The notes under the pieces are model-generated. The model worked only from the letters and a program-made list of their open reading frames with translations, made no database searches and was not told the DNA's origin. A stretch of DNA of 64,000 bases. Source: Desulfocicer vacuolatum DSM 3385 (GTDB lineage Bacteria; Desulfobacterota; Desulfobacteria; Desulfobacterales; Desulfobacteraceae). Both the position numbers and the translations under genes were made by a program. Positions 34,251 through 41,354 of this stretch are shown piece by piece (position 1 is the first letter of the stretch; each line of letters starts with the position of its first letter). The stretch is taken from assembly GCF_900176365.1 (NCBI RefSeq), contig NZ_FWXY01000002.1, positions 62,001-126,000 on the forward strand, written 5' to 3'.

Positions 34251-34294
34251 GGGGTCAGGCTTCGCTTATTGCTGTTATTGGGGGGTAAAGTATG
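34251..34294 (+). repeat. 44-bp repeat box (GGGGTCAGGCTTCGCTTATT type)
   Basis: The sequence from GGGGTCAGG through GGGGGGTAAAGTATG is identical over 44 bases to the copy inside the MBL-fold gene at 38850-38893. A palindromic GGGGTCTGACCCC core lies just before it at the DUF4838 stop codon. Confidence 0.8.
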
Positions 34295-34338
34295 CCCGGG
34301 AGTGGGCTCAGGCTTGGGTGCTGCCCACGGTGTCGTCA

Positions 34339-34764
34339 TCAGACGTCGGTCATCATTTTTACGAGGGTGCGGGCGCGTTGCCCCACCTGGGTGTACCACC
34401 GGGAATCCTTCATTTCTGCGGCGGCCCGGGGGTAATCCAGATCGTTGACGGCGGTGATCATTTTTTTGAATTTCCGGAACCGGCCGGGTCCCAGGTTAAA
34501 CCGCATATCCACAAGCACCAGCTGCACCGTTTCTGGCAGCAGCTCAAACCCCTTAAAAACTTTGTTTAAATCCGCAATGCACTCCTCAATATCATTTTCA
34601 AGAAGCATCACTGCTTCCTTTTCCGTGATGCCTTTGTCCTCAAGGTTTCTGCCGATGCCTATTGTTAATTTACCCGCCGGGCAATGATAGGGTTTCAGGC
34701 GCAGGCCTTCGTGTTTTGTCAATTGATCCGTCAGTTTTTCATGAAACGCTTTGTCATGGCTCAT
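34339..34764 (-). CDS. Phage-type lysozyme (glycoside hydrolase 24), copy 1
   Basis: A 141-residue endolysin from the ATG at 34762-34764, preceded by GGAGG seven bases upstream. The longer open frame is not used. The family-24 site is KHEGLRLKPYHCPAGKLTIG: catalytic Glu in HEG, a Cys where T4 lysozyme has Asp20, Thr in LTIGIGR. The Cys form is common in phage relatives. The middle helix block LVDMRFNLGPGRFRKFKKMI is conserved. It cuts the MurNAc-GlcNAc bond of peptidoglycan. No signal peptide is present, so it needs a holin-like exit or is moved by another route. A second copy lies at 40903-41328. Confidence 0.88.
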   Translation of the reverse strand: MSHDKAFHEKLTDQLTKHEGLRLKPYHCPAGKLTIGIGRNLEDKGITEKEAVMLLENDIEECIADLNKVFKGFELLPETVQLVLVDMRFNLGPGRFRKFKKMITAVNDLDYPRAAAEMKDSRWYTQVGQRARTLVKMMTDV

Positions 34765-34789
34765 AATTTGCCTCCAAATCAAATCAGGG

Positions 34790-35278
34790 TCAGGGCAGCA
34801 GCTCCGGGGCATTTCGTTTGCGGTTGCCCCGCCAGGCCCACCACCCAGCCACGGACAGGGTGGCCCATCCCAGGGTATCAATGACGGCCATGCCGTTCAC
34901 CTCTTTGCCCACGTCCTTGAAAATGGTGTCCCAGAAGTGCTGGCCCCGGCCCTTGCCGTATTTATATATGGTGCCGTCGGCTTCCTTTGCCCAGAGATAA
35001 TCGTATCGGTACCCGAAATCGTGGATCAACCCGGGGATGAGGAGCAATCCGATGGGGGACAGCACGCCCCACAAGGGTCTGGGGATGGAGGCCCCGTCAA
35101 ACAGAAAACCTTTGGGAATGATGATGCGCGGCCCGCCGTTGGGAAGGGAGTATTCCCAGTTTTCCATGACTTCCCACTGCCGCACCGTGGTTACCCAGCG
35201 CCAGACCCGCTTTGGCGCACCACAGCCCTTGGTGTCAATGGGCCAGGGCCTCAAAATCGGCATATGTTGTATTTTCAT
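34790..35278 (-). CDS. DUF1353 phage-type protein with C-terminal membrane segment, copy 1
   Basis: A 162-residue protein. The DUF1353 block is IPKGFLFDGASIPRPLWGVL, PIGLLLIPGLIHDFGYRYDY and YKYGKGRGQHFWDTIFKDVG; the His-Asp pair in GLIHDFGYR and the later His are typical of the family. The tail VIDTLGWATLSVAGWWAWRG is a possible membrane helix followed by basic residues. It is placed 25 bases before the lysozyme gene, so a role in cell lysis (holin- or spanin-like) is plausible but unproven. The start ATG is directly preceded by a GGGGTCATACCCC repeat core and has no usual ribosome-binding site. Copy 2, nearly identical, is at 41355-41843. Confidence 0.75.
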   Translation of the reverse strand: MKIQHMPILRPWPIDTKGCGAPKRVWRWVTTVRQWEVMENWEYSLPNGGPRIIIPKGFLFDGASIPRPLWGVLSPIGLLLIPGLIHDFGYRYDYLWAKEADGTIYKYGKGRGQHFWDTIFKDVGKEVNGMAVIDTLGWATLSVAGWWAWRGNRKRNAPELLP

Positions 35279-35592
35279 GGGGTATGACCCCGCTAAGTGG
35301 TTGTTATTAATGTGTTATGGATTTAAATAAAGGGTGTTTTTGCGCTTAGGGTGCACTTTTTGGGGGCAAAAAGTGGATTTTAAGAAATTGTAGTCTGATA
35401 CTCCGTGCTGGGTTATCGGCTTATCGGGCAGGGTTCGGGTTTGTATGCTCGGCGGCTGCGCCGCCTTGCATACAAACCCGAACCCATGAGTAGTCGGATC
35501 GCAGGACCTGGTCGTGTTGGTGTTATTGGTGGGTAAAGTATAGAGGTTTTAGTTGCCCCTTGGGCTTCAATGGTGGATTCAGGCCCTATGAT
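35279..35592. repeat. Composite repeat, copy A
   Basis: Order of modules: GGGGTATGACCCC core next to the DUF1353 start codon (35279-35292); GCTAAG; hairpin CACTTTTTGGGGGCAAAAAGTG (35354-35375); a long palindrome GGGTTCGGGTTTGTATGC with its complement around a GGCGGCTGCGCCGCC centre (35431-35485); and a GGGTAAAGTAT tail near 35530. It is almost identical to 39561-39838. Confidence 0.8.
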
Positions 35593-36210
35593 TCAGAGGG
35601 TATCTGTAGAATCCAGAAGATGCAGAGGGATATTGATATCTTCATTGTTCAATATACTTTCAACCATGGAAATGTCCAACTGAACAATTTTGGCAATAGT
35701 TGACACGCTGATTCCCTGTTCATGGGCACGGCGGACAAAAGAAAGAAGCTTTTTCTCCTCTCCTTTTTTTCTGCCTATTCTTTCAGCACTTGTAATATAA
35801 GGCATGTTTTTCTCCTTTTCATACGCTTTCAACTCTTCAAGAAAAATTTCCTCAAGGGCTTCGGGCAAAATCAACACCCAGTCTATAAAACGGTACAGGT
35901 TTACGACCGTTCTGGAAAATCTGATTTGCTCTGGGCCTGAACTTCTATATGGATCAATATCCATTTTTTGTTATTATTCTTGAGCGTGATTTCTACACTT
36001 GAGCGTGATTTCTACAAGTTTATCCGTATGCCTTTGACCGAGAACAGACTCTTTTGTCAATTTCTGAAATTCTTTATCCAGAAATTTGATATCTTTGCCC
36101 CAATCAATGTCCTCCTCTGAGCCGGGGACAAAAAAGGCCATGAACTGAGGGAAAAAGAATTCAATGATCTCTTTCCAGGGGGTGTCGTATGTTTGATTTT
36201 TATGGGTCAT
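35593..36210 (-). pseudogene. Broken Rpn/YhgA-like PD-(D/E)XK nuclease gene
   Basis: Pieces of one gene in different frames. The N-terminal piece (35974-36210) starts MTHKNQTYDTPWKEIIEFFF and runs to KLVEITL. Next, in another frame, NKKWILIHIEVQAQSKSDF carries the catalytic EVQ motif and stops. Then a deletion joins to VNLYRFIDWVLILPEALEEI and the normal C-terminus with IPLHLLDSTD at 35593. A 19-base tandem duplication (CTTGAGCGTGATTTCTACA, 35980-36017) marks one lesion. Compared with intact members of about 300 residues the middle is missing. Rpn proteins are recombination-promoting nucleases of the YhgA-like family. Confidence 0.7.
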
Positions 36211-36231
36211 AATTCCGAATGTTGGTGTCAT

Positions 36232-36319
36232 GGAATGTTGGAATTTGGTTTGTTTTTATTGCGGCTGCGCCGCCGTAAATACAAACCTGCTGTGGGGTCA
36301 ATCTCGGCTTATTGTGTTA
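36232..36319. repeat. Partial composite repeat (GCGGCTGCGCCGCC palindrome)
   Basis: GGTTTGTTTTTATTGCGGCT and GCCGCCGTAAATACAAACC form an inverted repeat at 36246-36286, followed by GGGGTCAATCTCGGCTTATT at 36295. It lies between the broken nuclease gene and the chimeric gene. Confidence 0.6.
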
Positions 36320-36985
36320 TTAAAAACCCAGTCGTTGGGCCAATGCTTTTTGGGCATGGGGTTCGCCGTGTACCAGGATTATTTTTCCCGGGGGCTTGGG
36401 CATGGATTTTACCCAGTTAACAAGGGTATTTTGATCGGCATGGGCTGAATAACCGGACAGGGTATGAATGGCAGCCTTCACCGGTATCTTTTTTTCCATC
36501 ATGCGGCGGCCCGGGGTGCCTTTTGCCTGGTATCCCACAAAAAAGAGATCGTTTTTCGCATCGTTCAAACCCTGCTCCAGATGATCCACAATGCGTCCTC
36601 CGGTGCACATGCCCGACCCCTTTTCGTATAAAAGCCTTGTCAGCTCTATTTTCCATTGCTTTCTCAACGAATGGTCTTTTCTTGTCTCAAGTGCTTTTAA
36701 ATGTGCCATCACCACAATGGCAAAGGGGTTATCCTGTCTTTCAAGATACGCCCATTTCTCCTGATAATCAAGGAGGAGGGTTACTTCTACGAGTTTATCC
36801 GTATGCCTTTGGCCGAGAACAGACTCTTTTGTTAATTTCTGAAATTCTTTATCAAGAAATTTAATTTCTTTGCCCCAGTTAATGTCCCCTTCCGAACCGG
36901 GAACAAAAAAGGCCATGAACTGTGGAAAAAAGAATTCAATGATCTCTTTCCAAGGGGTGTCGTATGTTTGATTTTTTTGGGTCAT
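36320..36985 (-). CDS. Chimeric gene: Rpn-like N-terminal part fused to the C-terminus of an MBL-fold protein
   Basis: The 221-residue product (from the ATG at 36983-36985) has two origins. Residues 1-140 are Rpn/YhgA-like (KNQTYDTPWKEIIEFFF, NPFAIVVMAHLKALETRKDH, IELTRLLYEKG) but lack the catalytic IHIEVQ region kept in the broken copy next door. From GSGMCTGGRIVDHLEQGLND onward it is nearly identical to the last 95 residues of the beta-CASP MBL protein at 38081-39388, including GYSAHADQNTLVNWVKSM. The joint is at the shared GSGMCTGG. Because it has neither nuclease core nor the MBL metal site, it is unlikely to keep either activity. It may be a neutral product of recombination. Confidence 0.75.
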   Translation of the reverse strand: MTQKNQTYDTPWKEIIEFFFPQFMAFFVPGSEGDINWGKEIKFLDKEFQKLTKESVLGQRHTDKLVEVTLLLDYQEKWAYLERQDNPFAIVVMAHLKALETRKDHSLRKQWKIELTRLLYEKGSGMCTGGRIVDHLEQGLNDAKNDLFFVGYQAKGTPGRRMMEKKIPVKAAIHTLSGYSAHADQNTLVNWVKSMPKPPGKIILVHGEPHAQKALAQRLGF

Positions 36986-37006
36986 AGCTCCGAATGTTGG
37001 GCTCAT

Positions 37007-37101
37007 GGAATGTTAGGGTCTGGGTTGTTTTTACTGCGGCTGCGCCGCTGCAAATACAAACAAGTTCCAGGCTCAGGCTTGGCTTATAAGTAGTGTTGGG
37101 G
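37007..37101. repeat. Partial composite repeat upstream of the chimeric gene
   Basis: Contains GTTTTTACTGCGGCTGCGCC and the complementary half with CAAATACAAACAA (about 37024-37065), then GCTCAGGCTTGGCTTAT at 37070. Same module as at 36246 and 38013. Confidence 0.55.
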
Positions 37102-37503
37102 CTACGAATGAAATAATATATCACTGATCGTGGTAAAAACACTTTGTGCAACATCGTAGAATTCTCGGGCATCCGTCTGAGATGGTTTTCCGTCCGGTAA
37201 AAGCCCCAAATCCCCGGGGTACCTTGCGTCAATATAAAGCGAATCAAAATCTGTTAAAAAATCAATGTCAATATCAAGCGTCAATTCATCCTTGATCATT
37301 CCATACAATTTCAATGTTGAGTGCGTTCGTGGCACCTTAACACCTGCCTTTGCTTCCAACATGGCTTTAAAACACTTTTCCACACATTGCTGGGCATAAA
37401 ATGCAACAATGTGCGTCAAGAATTCATCATCAATGATATGCTTAATGCTTTTCAGGTCAGCCAAGGCTGATGTAATCCAGGCTTTTGCCATCTCATTGCT
37501 CAT
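37102..37503 (-). CDS. HEPN-domain protein (partner of MNT)
   Basis: A 133-residue helical HEPN protein. Family pattern: AKAWITSALADLKSIKHIID, FYAQQCVEKCFKAMLEAKAG, RTHSTLKLYGMI, and a terminal YIDARYPGD with a last helix. HEPN-MNT pairs act as toxin-antitoxin or regulatory systems in which MNT adenylylates the HEPN RNase. Here the usual R-x4-6-H catalytic motif is not evident, so RNase activity is doubtful and a nucleotide-binding role is possible. Its ATG overlaps the MNT stop by four bases. It lies inside the duplicated accessory block. Confidence 0.8.
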   Translation of the reverse strand: MSNEMAKAWITSALADLKSIKHIIDDEFLTHIVAFYAQQCVEKCFKAMLEAKAGVKVPRTHSTLKLYGMIKDELTLDIDIDFLTDFDSLYIDARYPGDLGLLPDGKPSQTDAREFYDVAQSVFTTISDILFHS

Positions 37504-37832
37504 AACAGACGAATCCCTTTTTCCTGGATCTCCTTTGCAAACGAGCTGCGCAGTGCGTAAAATTTTTTATTCATAGGTGAGGTGTGCACCATTAAGTCAA
37601 GGCTAACCTTCAATCGGAGGTCCATAAGCGAGCGCGATATTCTCCTGACAATTTTTCGCTTTTCATGATAATTCTGAGGTATAAAATCATCCTTTGTCAC
37701 CACATACAAATCAATATCACTCTCCCCATCAGGCTTGCCATAGGCATGGCTCCCAAACAAAATAACAGATTTTGGATCGACTGGACGCAGACGCTTTACA
37801 ATTTCTTTTTTCAGCATTTCAATATTTTTCAT
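37500..37832 (-). CDS. Minimal nucleotidyltransferase (MNT)
   Basis: A 110-residue protein from the ATG at 37830-37832, with GGGAGG five bases upstream; an in-frame GTG two codons earlier (37836-37838) is less likely. The catalytic loop is GSHAYGKPDGESDID, an exact GSX10DXD motif, followed by LYVVTKDDF. Polymerase-beta-type MNT proteins add AMP or other NMP to partner HEPN proteins as antitoxins (MntA-HepT). The C-terminus (VSLDLMVHTSPMNKKFYALR) is short. The repeat core GGGGGTCTGACCCC lies just upstream of the ribosome-binding site, so the promoter is within or beyond the repeat. Confidence 0.85.
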   Translation of the reverse strand: MKNIEMLKKEIVKRLRPVDPKSVILFGSHAYGKPDGESDIDLYVVTKDDFIPQNYHEKRKIVRRISRSLMDLRLKVSLDLMVHTSPMNKKFYALRSSFAKEIQEKGIRLL

Positions 37833-37844
37833 GGGCACCTCCCA

Positions 37845-38080
37845 TGGGGGTCTGACCCCGCTAAGGTATTACTATTTCAGAGTATTTTGTTTATTTTTGG
37901 GCTATTTTGGCTCTTAAAGTGAGCTTTTGGGGCTTAAAAAAGACAGTTTAAGGATTGCATCCTTGTTGCGGGTGCTGATATCGGATGTCCGGTTTTTTGA
38001 ACAGGGCAATGGTTTGTTATCACTGCGGCTGCGCCGCCGTGAACACAAGCCCGCTGTGGAGTTGGGCTCGGATTATGACA
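37845..38080. repeat. Composite repeat, copy B
   Basis: GGGGTCTGACCCCGCTAAGG (37848), a diverged CTCTTAAAGTGAGCTTTTGG segment, then GGTTTGTTATCACTGCGGCT with its complement (38012-38052), ending in GGGCTCGGATTATGACATT at the MBL-fold gene's 3' end. Same module order as copies A and C, more diverged. Confidence 0.6.
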
Positions 38081-39388
38081 TTATTTTAAACCAAGGCGCT
38101 GGGCCAGGGCTTTCTGGGCATGGGGTTCTCCGTGGACCAGAATTATTTTTCCCGGAGGCTTGGGCATGGATTTCACCCAGTTAACAAGGGTATTTTGATC
38201 CGCATGGGCCGAGTATCCGGACAGGGTATGAATGGCGGCCTTAACCGGTATCTTTTTTTCCATCATGCGGCGGCCAGGTGTGCCCTTGGCCTGGTACCCC
38301 ACAAAAAAAAGGTCATTTTTCGAATCGTTCAGGCCCTGTTCCAGGTGATCCACAATGCGGCCCCCTGTACACATGCCGGAACCTGCAATGATGACGGCCG
38401 GTCCCTTAATATCCATGAGCTGCTTATGATCCCGGTATTTTTCCACAGAATAGAGGTTCTTAAAATCCAGGGGATGATCCCCGTCAGCTTTAAGAGCCTT
38501 TGCCTCCTGATCCCAGAAGCTTTCCAGATCCGCATAGATTTTTGTAATTTTCAGGCCCAGGGGAGAATCAATGAACACAGGCACCTTGGTTTTAATGCGG
38601 TCCAGTTCGTAGATCAGCTCCTGGGTGCGGCCCAATGAAAACGCCGGGATATAAACAATGCCGTTGTCTGCCAGGGCTTTGTCCAAAAGCGTCTTCAATG
38701 TTTCAATGCGCTGTTTTCTGTTGGTGTGGTTCCGATCTCCGTAGGTGGATTCCAGTATCAGCAGATCACAGGATTCCGGTGGGTCAGGGTCCGGCAGTAT
38801 AGGCGTATCACAACACCCCAGATCCCCGGAAAAAATAACCGAATATGTGGGGGTCAGGCTTCGCTTATTGCTGTTATTGGGGGGTAAAGTATGGGGGAGC
38901 CGGGGAAAGCAAAATCGGATAAAGCACGAGCCCAGAATATGCCCGGCATTGCCAAGCTTGAATGTGATCCCTTTTTTAAGGGAAAATGTTTCATGCAGTT
39001 CAAAGCCCCAGGAGAGGTCATCAATGGCCCGTTCCATGCGGCGGATCTCTTTATGGCTCCTGTTGCTAAAGGACATGCCGTCGTGGAGCATGGGAATCAG
39101 CAGTGCCTTTGTGGCATGGGTGCAGATGATCTCGCCTTTGAACCCGGCATCTATGAGATCCGGTACCCGGCCGATGTGATCAATGTGGGCATGGGTCAAA
39201 AACAGGTAATCAACATCTTGGGGCTGCACCGGGAATTGATCAAAGGGGATCTTCGGGTCGTGGCCTTGGGCCATGCCGCAGTCCACCAGGATGTTTACGC
39301 CCTCTTTGGAACCCGGCCGGGTCTGCACCAGATGGCAGGAACCTGTGACGCACTCTTTTGCTCCAAGATGTGTAATTTTCATTTTCAT
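38081..39388 (-). CDS. MBL-fold beta-CASP RNA exonuclease-like protein, with in-frame repeat insertion
   Basis: A 435-residue member of the CPSF/RNase J-like MBL family. Motif II is LTHAHIDHIGR; before it NILVDCGMAQG, after it GNAGHILGSCFIRF and FSGDLGCCDTPI. The beta-CASP part has STYGDRNHTNRKQRIETLKT, the Zn-dependent specificity domain SGMCTGGRIVDHLEQGLND and GYSAHADQNTLVNWVK. A stretch PHTLPPNNSNKRSLTPT, between SCFIRF and SVIFSGDLG, is translated from a 44-base repeat box (38850-38893) on the opposite strand. It enlarges a loop at the metal-site hairpin without breaking the frame. The C-terminal 95 residues occur again in the chimera at 36320. The start codon abuts a repeat core (CAGACCCC-ATG). 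Confidence 0.85.
   Translation of the reverse strand: MKMKITHLGAKECVTGSCHLVQTRPGSKEGVNILVDCGMAQGHDPKIPFDQFPVQPQDVDYLFLTHAHIDHIGRVPDLIDAGFKGEIICTHATKALLIPMLHDGMSFSNRSHKEIRRMERAIDDLSWGFELHETFSLKKGITFKLGNAGHILGSCFIRFCFPRLPHTLPPNNSNKRSLTPTYSVIFSGDLGCCDTPILPDPDPPESCDLLILESTYGDRNHTNRKQRIETLKTLLDKALADNGIVYIPAFSLGRTQELIYELDRIKTKVPVFIDSPLGLKITKIYADLESFWDQEAKALKADGDHPLDFKNLYSVEKYRDHKQLMDIKGPAVIIAGSGMCTGGRIVDHLEQGLNDSKNDLFFVGYQAKGTPGRRMMEKKIPVKAAIHTLSGYSAHADQNTLVNWVKSMPKPPGKIILVHGEPHAQKALAQRLGLK
38850..38893 (+). repeat. 44-bp repeat box inside a coding sequence
   Basis: Identical to 34251-34294. It lies within the MBL-fold gene, is read antisense to the repeat's GGGGTCAGG orientation, and keeps the frame open. 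Confidence 0.85.
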
Positions 39389-39413
39389 GGGGTCTGATTA
39401 ATGTGTTCTGGGC

Positions 39414-39560
39414 TCAGGTGTCTGACAGCAGATGCAGGGGGATATCAATATCTTCATTATTCAATATTTTATTGACCATAGAAACATCCAGATTAACAAT
39501 TTTGGCAATGGTTTGTACTGTAATTCCCTGCTCATGGGCACGGCGAACAAATATTTTCAT
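39414..39560 (-). pseudogene. C-terminal fragment of an Rpn/YhgA-like gene behind a repeat core
   Basis: A 48-codon frame with ATG at 39558-39560, directly preceded on the minus strand by GGGGTCAGACCCC, reads MKIFVRRAHEQGITVQTIAK and ends IDIPLHLLSDT. It is a copy of the last 45 residues of the Rpn-like proteins at 35593 and 39839. No upstream part exists, so the repeat seems to have truncated the gene and provided a start-like context. Expression is doubtful. Confidence 0.6.
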
Positions 39561-39838
39561 GGGGTCTGACCCCACTAAGTGGCTGTTATTAATGCGTTAT
39601 GGATTTAAATAAGGGGTGTTTTTGCGCTTAAGGTGCACTTTTTGGGGGCAAAAAGTGGATTTTAAGAAATTGTAGTCTGATACTCCGTGCTGGGTTATCG
39701 GCTAATCGGGCAGGGTTCAGGTTTGTATGCACGGCGGCTGCGCCGCCTTGCATACAAACCTGAACCCATGAGTGCGCGTAGAGTTGTGGGCATCTGCGAA
39801 ACGACCTGGAGGGGGGTAAACCATGTACCAATCCGAAT
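39561..39838. repeat. Composite repeat, copy C (near-identical to copy A)
   Basis: GGGGTCTGACCCC (39561-39574), hairpin ACTTTTTGGGGGCAAAAAGT, the palindrome GGGTTCAGGTTTGTATGC around GGCGGCTGCGCCGCC (39713-39767), and a GGGGTAAACCATG tail. It has the same length and order as copy A, which makes the pair a good substrate for recombination. Confidence 0.8.
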
Positions 39839-40798
39839 TTATTCTGTATCCTGAAGGAGATGCAGGGGTATGTTGACGGATTCATTGTTCAAAATTCTTT
39901 TTACCATGGTAATATCCAGATTGGCTATCTGTGCTATCAATTCTTCGGACAATCCCTTTTTTCGAGCATTACGTACCAGGGAAACCATGGTTTGTTGGCT
40001 GCCTTTCTGAAGCCCTTTCTGAAGCCCTTCCTGAAGCCCTTTTTGTCTAATTTTTTCTGCTGTTGTCATGGCAATCTCCCCACCTTTTTCTGAAATACGG
40101 GCAACAGAATCGACAAGTTTGTCCGTTTCTATTTCCGTTGCCTGTAAAATATAGTTTATCACAGCCTCAAGAAATTTCAATCCCTGCTCTTCCTGGAAAT
40201 ATGCACGCCCAATTTCAAGAAACTGCACCAAATGATGCTCCAGTTTTTGCTGATCAAATATATTTTTCATGATCAACAATGCAATCCGCAGCGATGTCAG
40301 TTCAAATACGCTCTTTTTAATGCTTTCATTGGAATACGCAGAGAGGTCGACAAAAACAAATTCAAAATCCGGAATATATGGTTTTACAGCCACAGGAAAA
40401 TTATCAAATCGGGAAGACAAGCTGCCCGGATTCCAGGATTTACAGCCATGATAAAGCACAACGGGGATCACTGGTATCCGGGGCTGTTTCTGCTTGATGC
40501 TGTTTTCCCAGAGATTTCCCATGTAGCGGAGAAGCTGAAACTGCAAATTATTGTCAGGACTGCTTTTATGTTCAAAGAGCAGGGCTATCTTTATTTGAAT
40601 GCCGGATATTCGACAGGTATAGACGGTGTCGGTAAAGTTTTCCGCCAGTGCGGTATCAACATGAGACCCTTTTTCAATGGTGAGCGTACTGAAATCCATC
40701 TCCGCTGCTAACTCTGTGGGGAGTGTATGCTTGACAAAGTCGGCAGCATGCTCACGGATTGAAAAAGTCTGTTTAAAAAACAAGTCGTGATGGCCCAT
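39839..40798 (-). CDS. Rpn family recombination-promoting nuclease / YhgA-like PD-(D/E)XK protein
   Basis: An intact 319-residue protein. The N-terminus is the YhgA-like HDLFFKQTFSIREHAADFVK. The nuclease core has FTDTVYTCRISGIQIKIALL, with the Asp in TDTV and the E-x-K in LLFEHKSSPD, followed by VIPVVLYHGCKSWNPG. Near the C-terminus a Gln-Lys-Gly-Leu repeat (GLQEGLQKGLQKGSQQ) is encoded by 12-base tandem units. Rpn proteins of E. coli (RpnA-E) cut DNA and promote RecA-independent recombination. It belongs to a different Rpn subgroup from the broken copies but shares their LHLL ending. Its place among rearranged repeats is suggestive. Confidence 0.85.
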   Translation of the reverse strand: MGHHDLFFKQTFSIREHAADFVKHTLPTELAAEMDFSTLTIEKGSHVDTALAENFTDTVYTCRISGIQIKIALLFEHKSSPDNNLQFQLLRYMGNLWENSIKQKQPRIPVIPVVLYHGCKSWNPGSLSSRFDNFPVAVKPYIPDFEFVFVDLSAYSNESIKKSVFELTSLRIALLIMKNIFDQQKLEHHLVQFLEIGRAYFQEEQGLKFLEAVINYILQATEIETDKLVDSVARISEKGGEIAMTTAEKIRQKGLQEGLQKGLQKGSQQTMVSLVRNARKKGLSEELIAQIANLDITMVKRILNNESVNIPLHLLQDTE

Positions 40799-40902
40799 GT
40801 TTATCCTTTAAATTCGGTGGCATTTGGTTTGCCCCCACTAAGCCTTTGTTATTAAAACCCACTTTTTGGGGGCAAAAACAGCATTTTAAGGAATCAGTGG
40901 GC
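40799..40902. repeat. Short repeat remnant
   Basis: Contains GCCCCCACTAAGCCTTTGTT and CCCACTTTTTGGGGGCAAAAA, the core and hairpin modules of the composite repeat in shortened form, upstream of the intact nuclease gene and downstream of the second lysozyme gene. Confidence 0.55.
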
Positions 40903-41328
40903 TCAGGCGTTGCTCATCATGTTTACGAGGGTCTCTGCCCGTCGGCCCACCTGGCCATACCATCGTGAATCCTTCATCTCCGCACCGGCCCTGCCAAAAT
41001 CCTGATCCTTAACAGCGGCAATCATTTTCTTAAATTGCCGGAACCGGCCAGGCCCCAGGTTAAACCGCATATCCACAAGCACCAGCTGCACCGCTTCCGG
41101 CAGCAGATCAAACCCCTGGAAAACCGTTTCCAGATCCTCAATACACTCCTGAATATCATTTTCCAGCAGCATCACCGCTTCTTTGTCCGTGATGCCTTTG
41201 TCCTCAAGATTCCTGCCGATACCAATGGTCAGCTTGCCTGCCGGGCATCGATAGGGTTTCAGACGCAGGCCTTCGTGGGTTGTCAGTTGATCCGTCAGTT
41301 TTTTATGAAAATCCTTGTCACGGCTCAT
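40903..41328 (-). CDS. Phage-type lysozyme (glycoside hydrolase 24), copy 2
   Basis: A 141-residue protein, roughly 85-90% identical by eye to copy 1 at 34339. It keeps the catalytic Glu and the Cys-Thr pair (THEGLRLKPYRCPAGKLTIG) and has only scattered substitutions, such as SRDKDFHKKL at the start. A GGAGG ribosome-binding site precedes the ATG as in copy 1. Both copies are open and intact, so the duplication is recent or maintained by selection. No capsid, tail, integrase or terminase gene is near, so this is not part of a complete prophage. Confidence 0.87.
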   Translation of the reverse strand: MSRDKDFHKKLTDQLTTHEGLRLKPYRCPAGKLTIGIGRNLEDKGITDKEAVMLLENDIQECIEDLETVFQGFDLLPEAVQLVLVDMRFNLGPGRFRQFKKMIAAVKDQDFGRAGAEMKDSRWYGQVGRRAETLVNMMSNA

Positions 41329-41354
41329 TATATGTCCTCCAAATCAAATCAGGT

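Noticed and set aside
36320-36985. Real two-domain nuclease (Rpn plus MBL)
   Set aside because: Both catalytic centres are absent and both halves exist separately nearby, which points to a recombination product.
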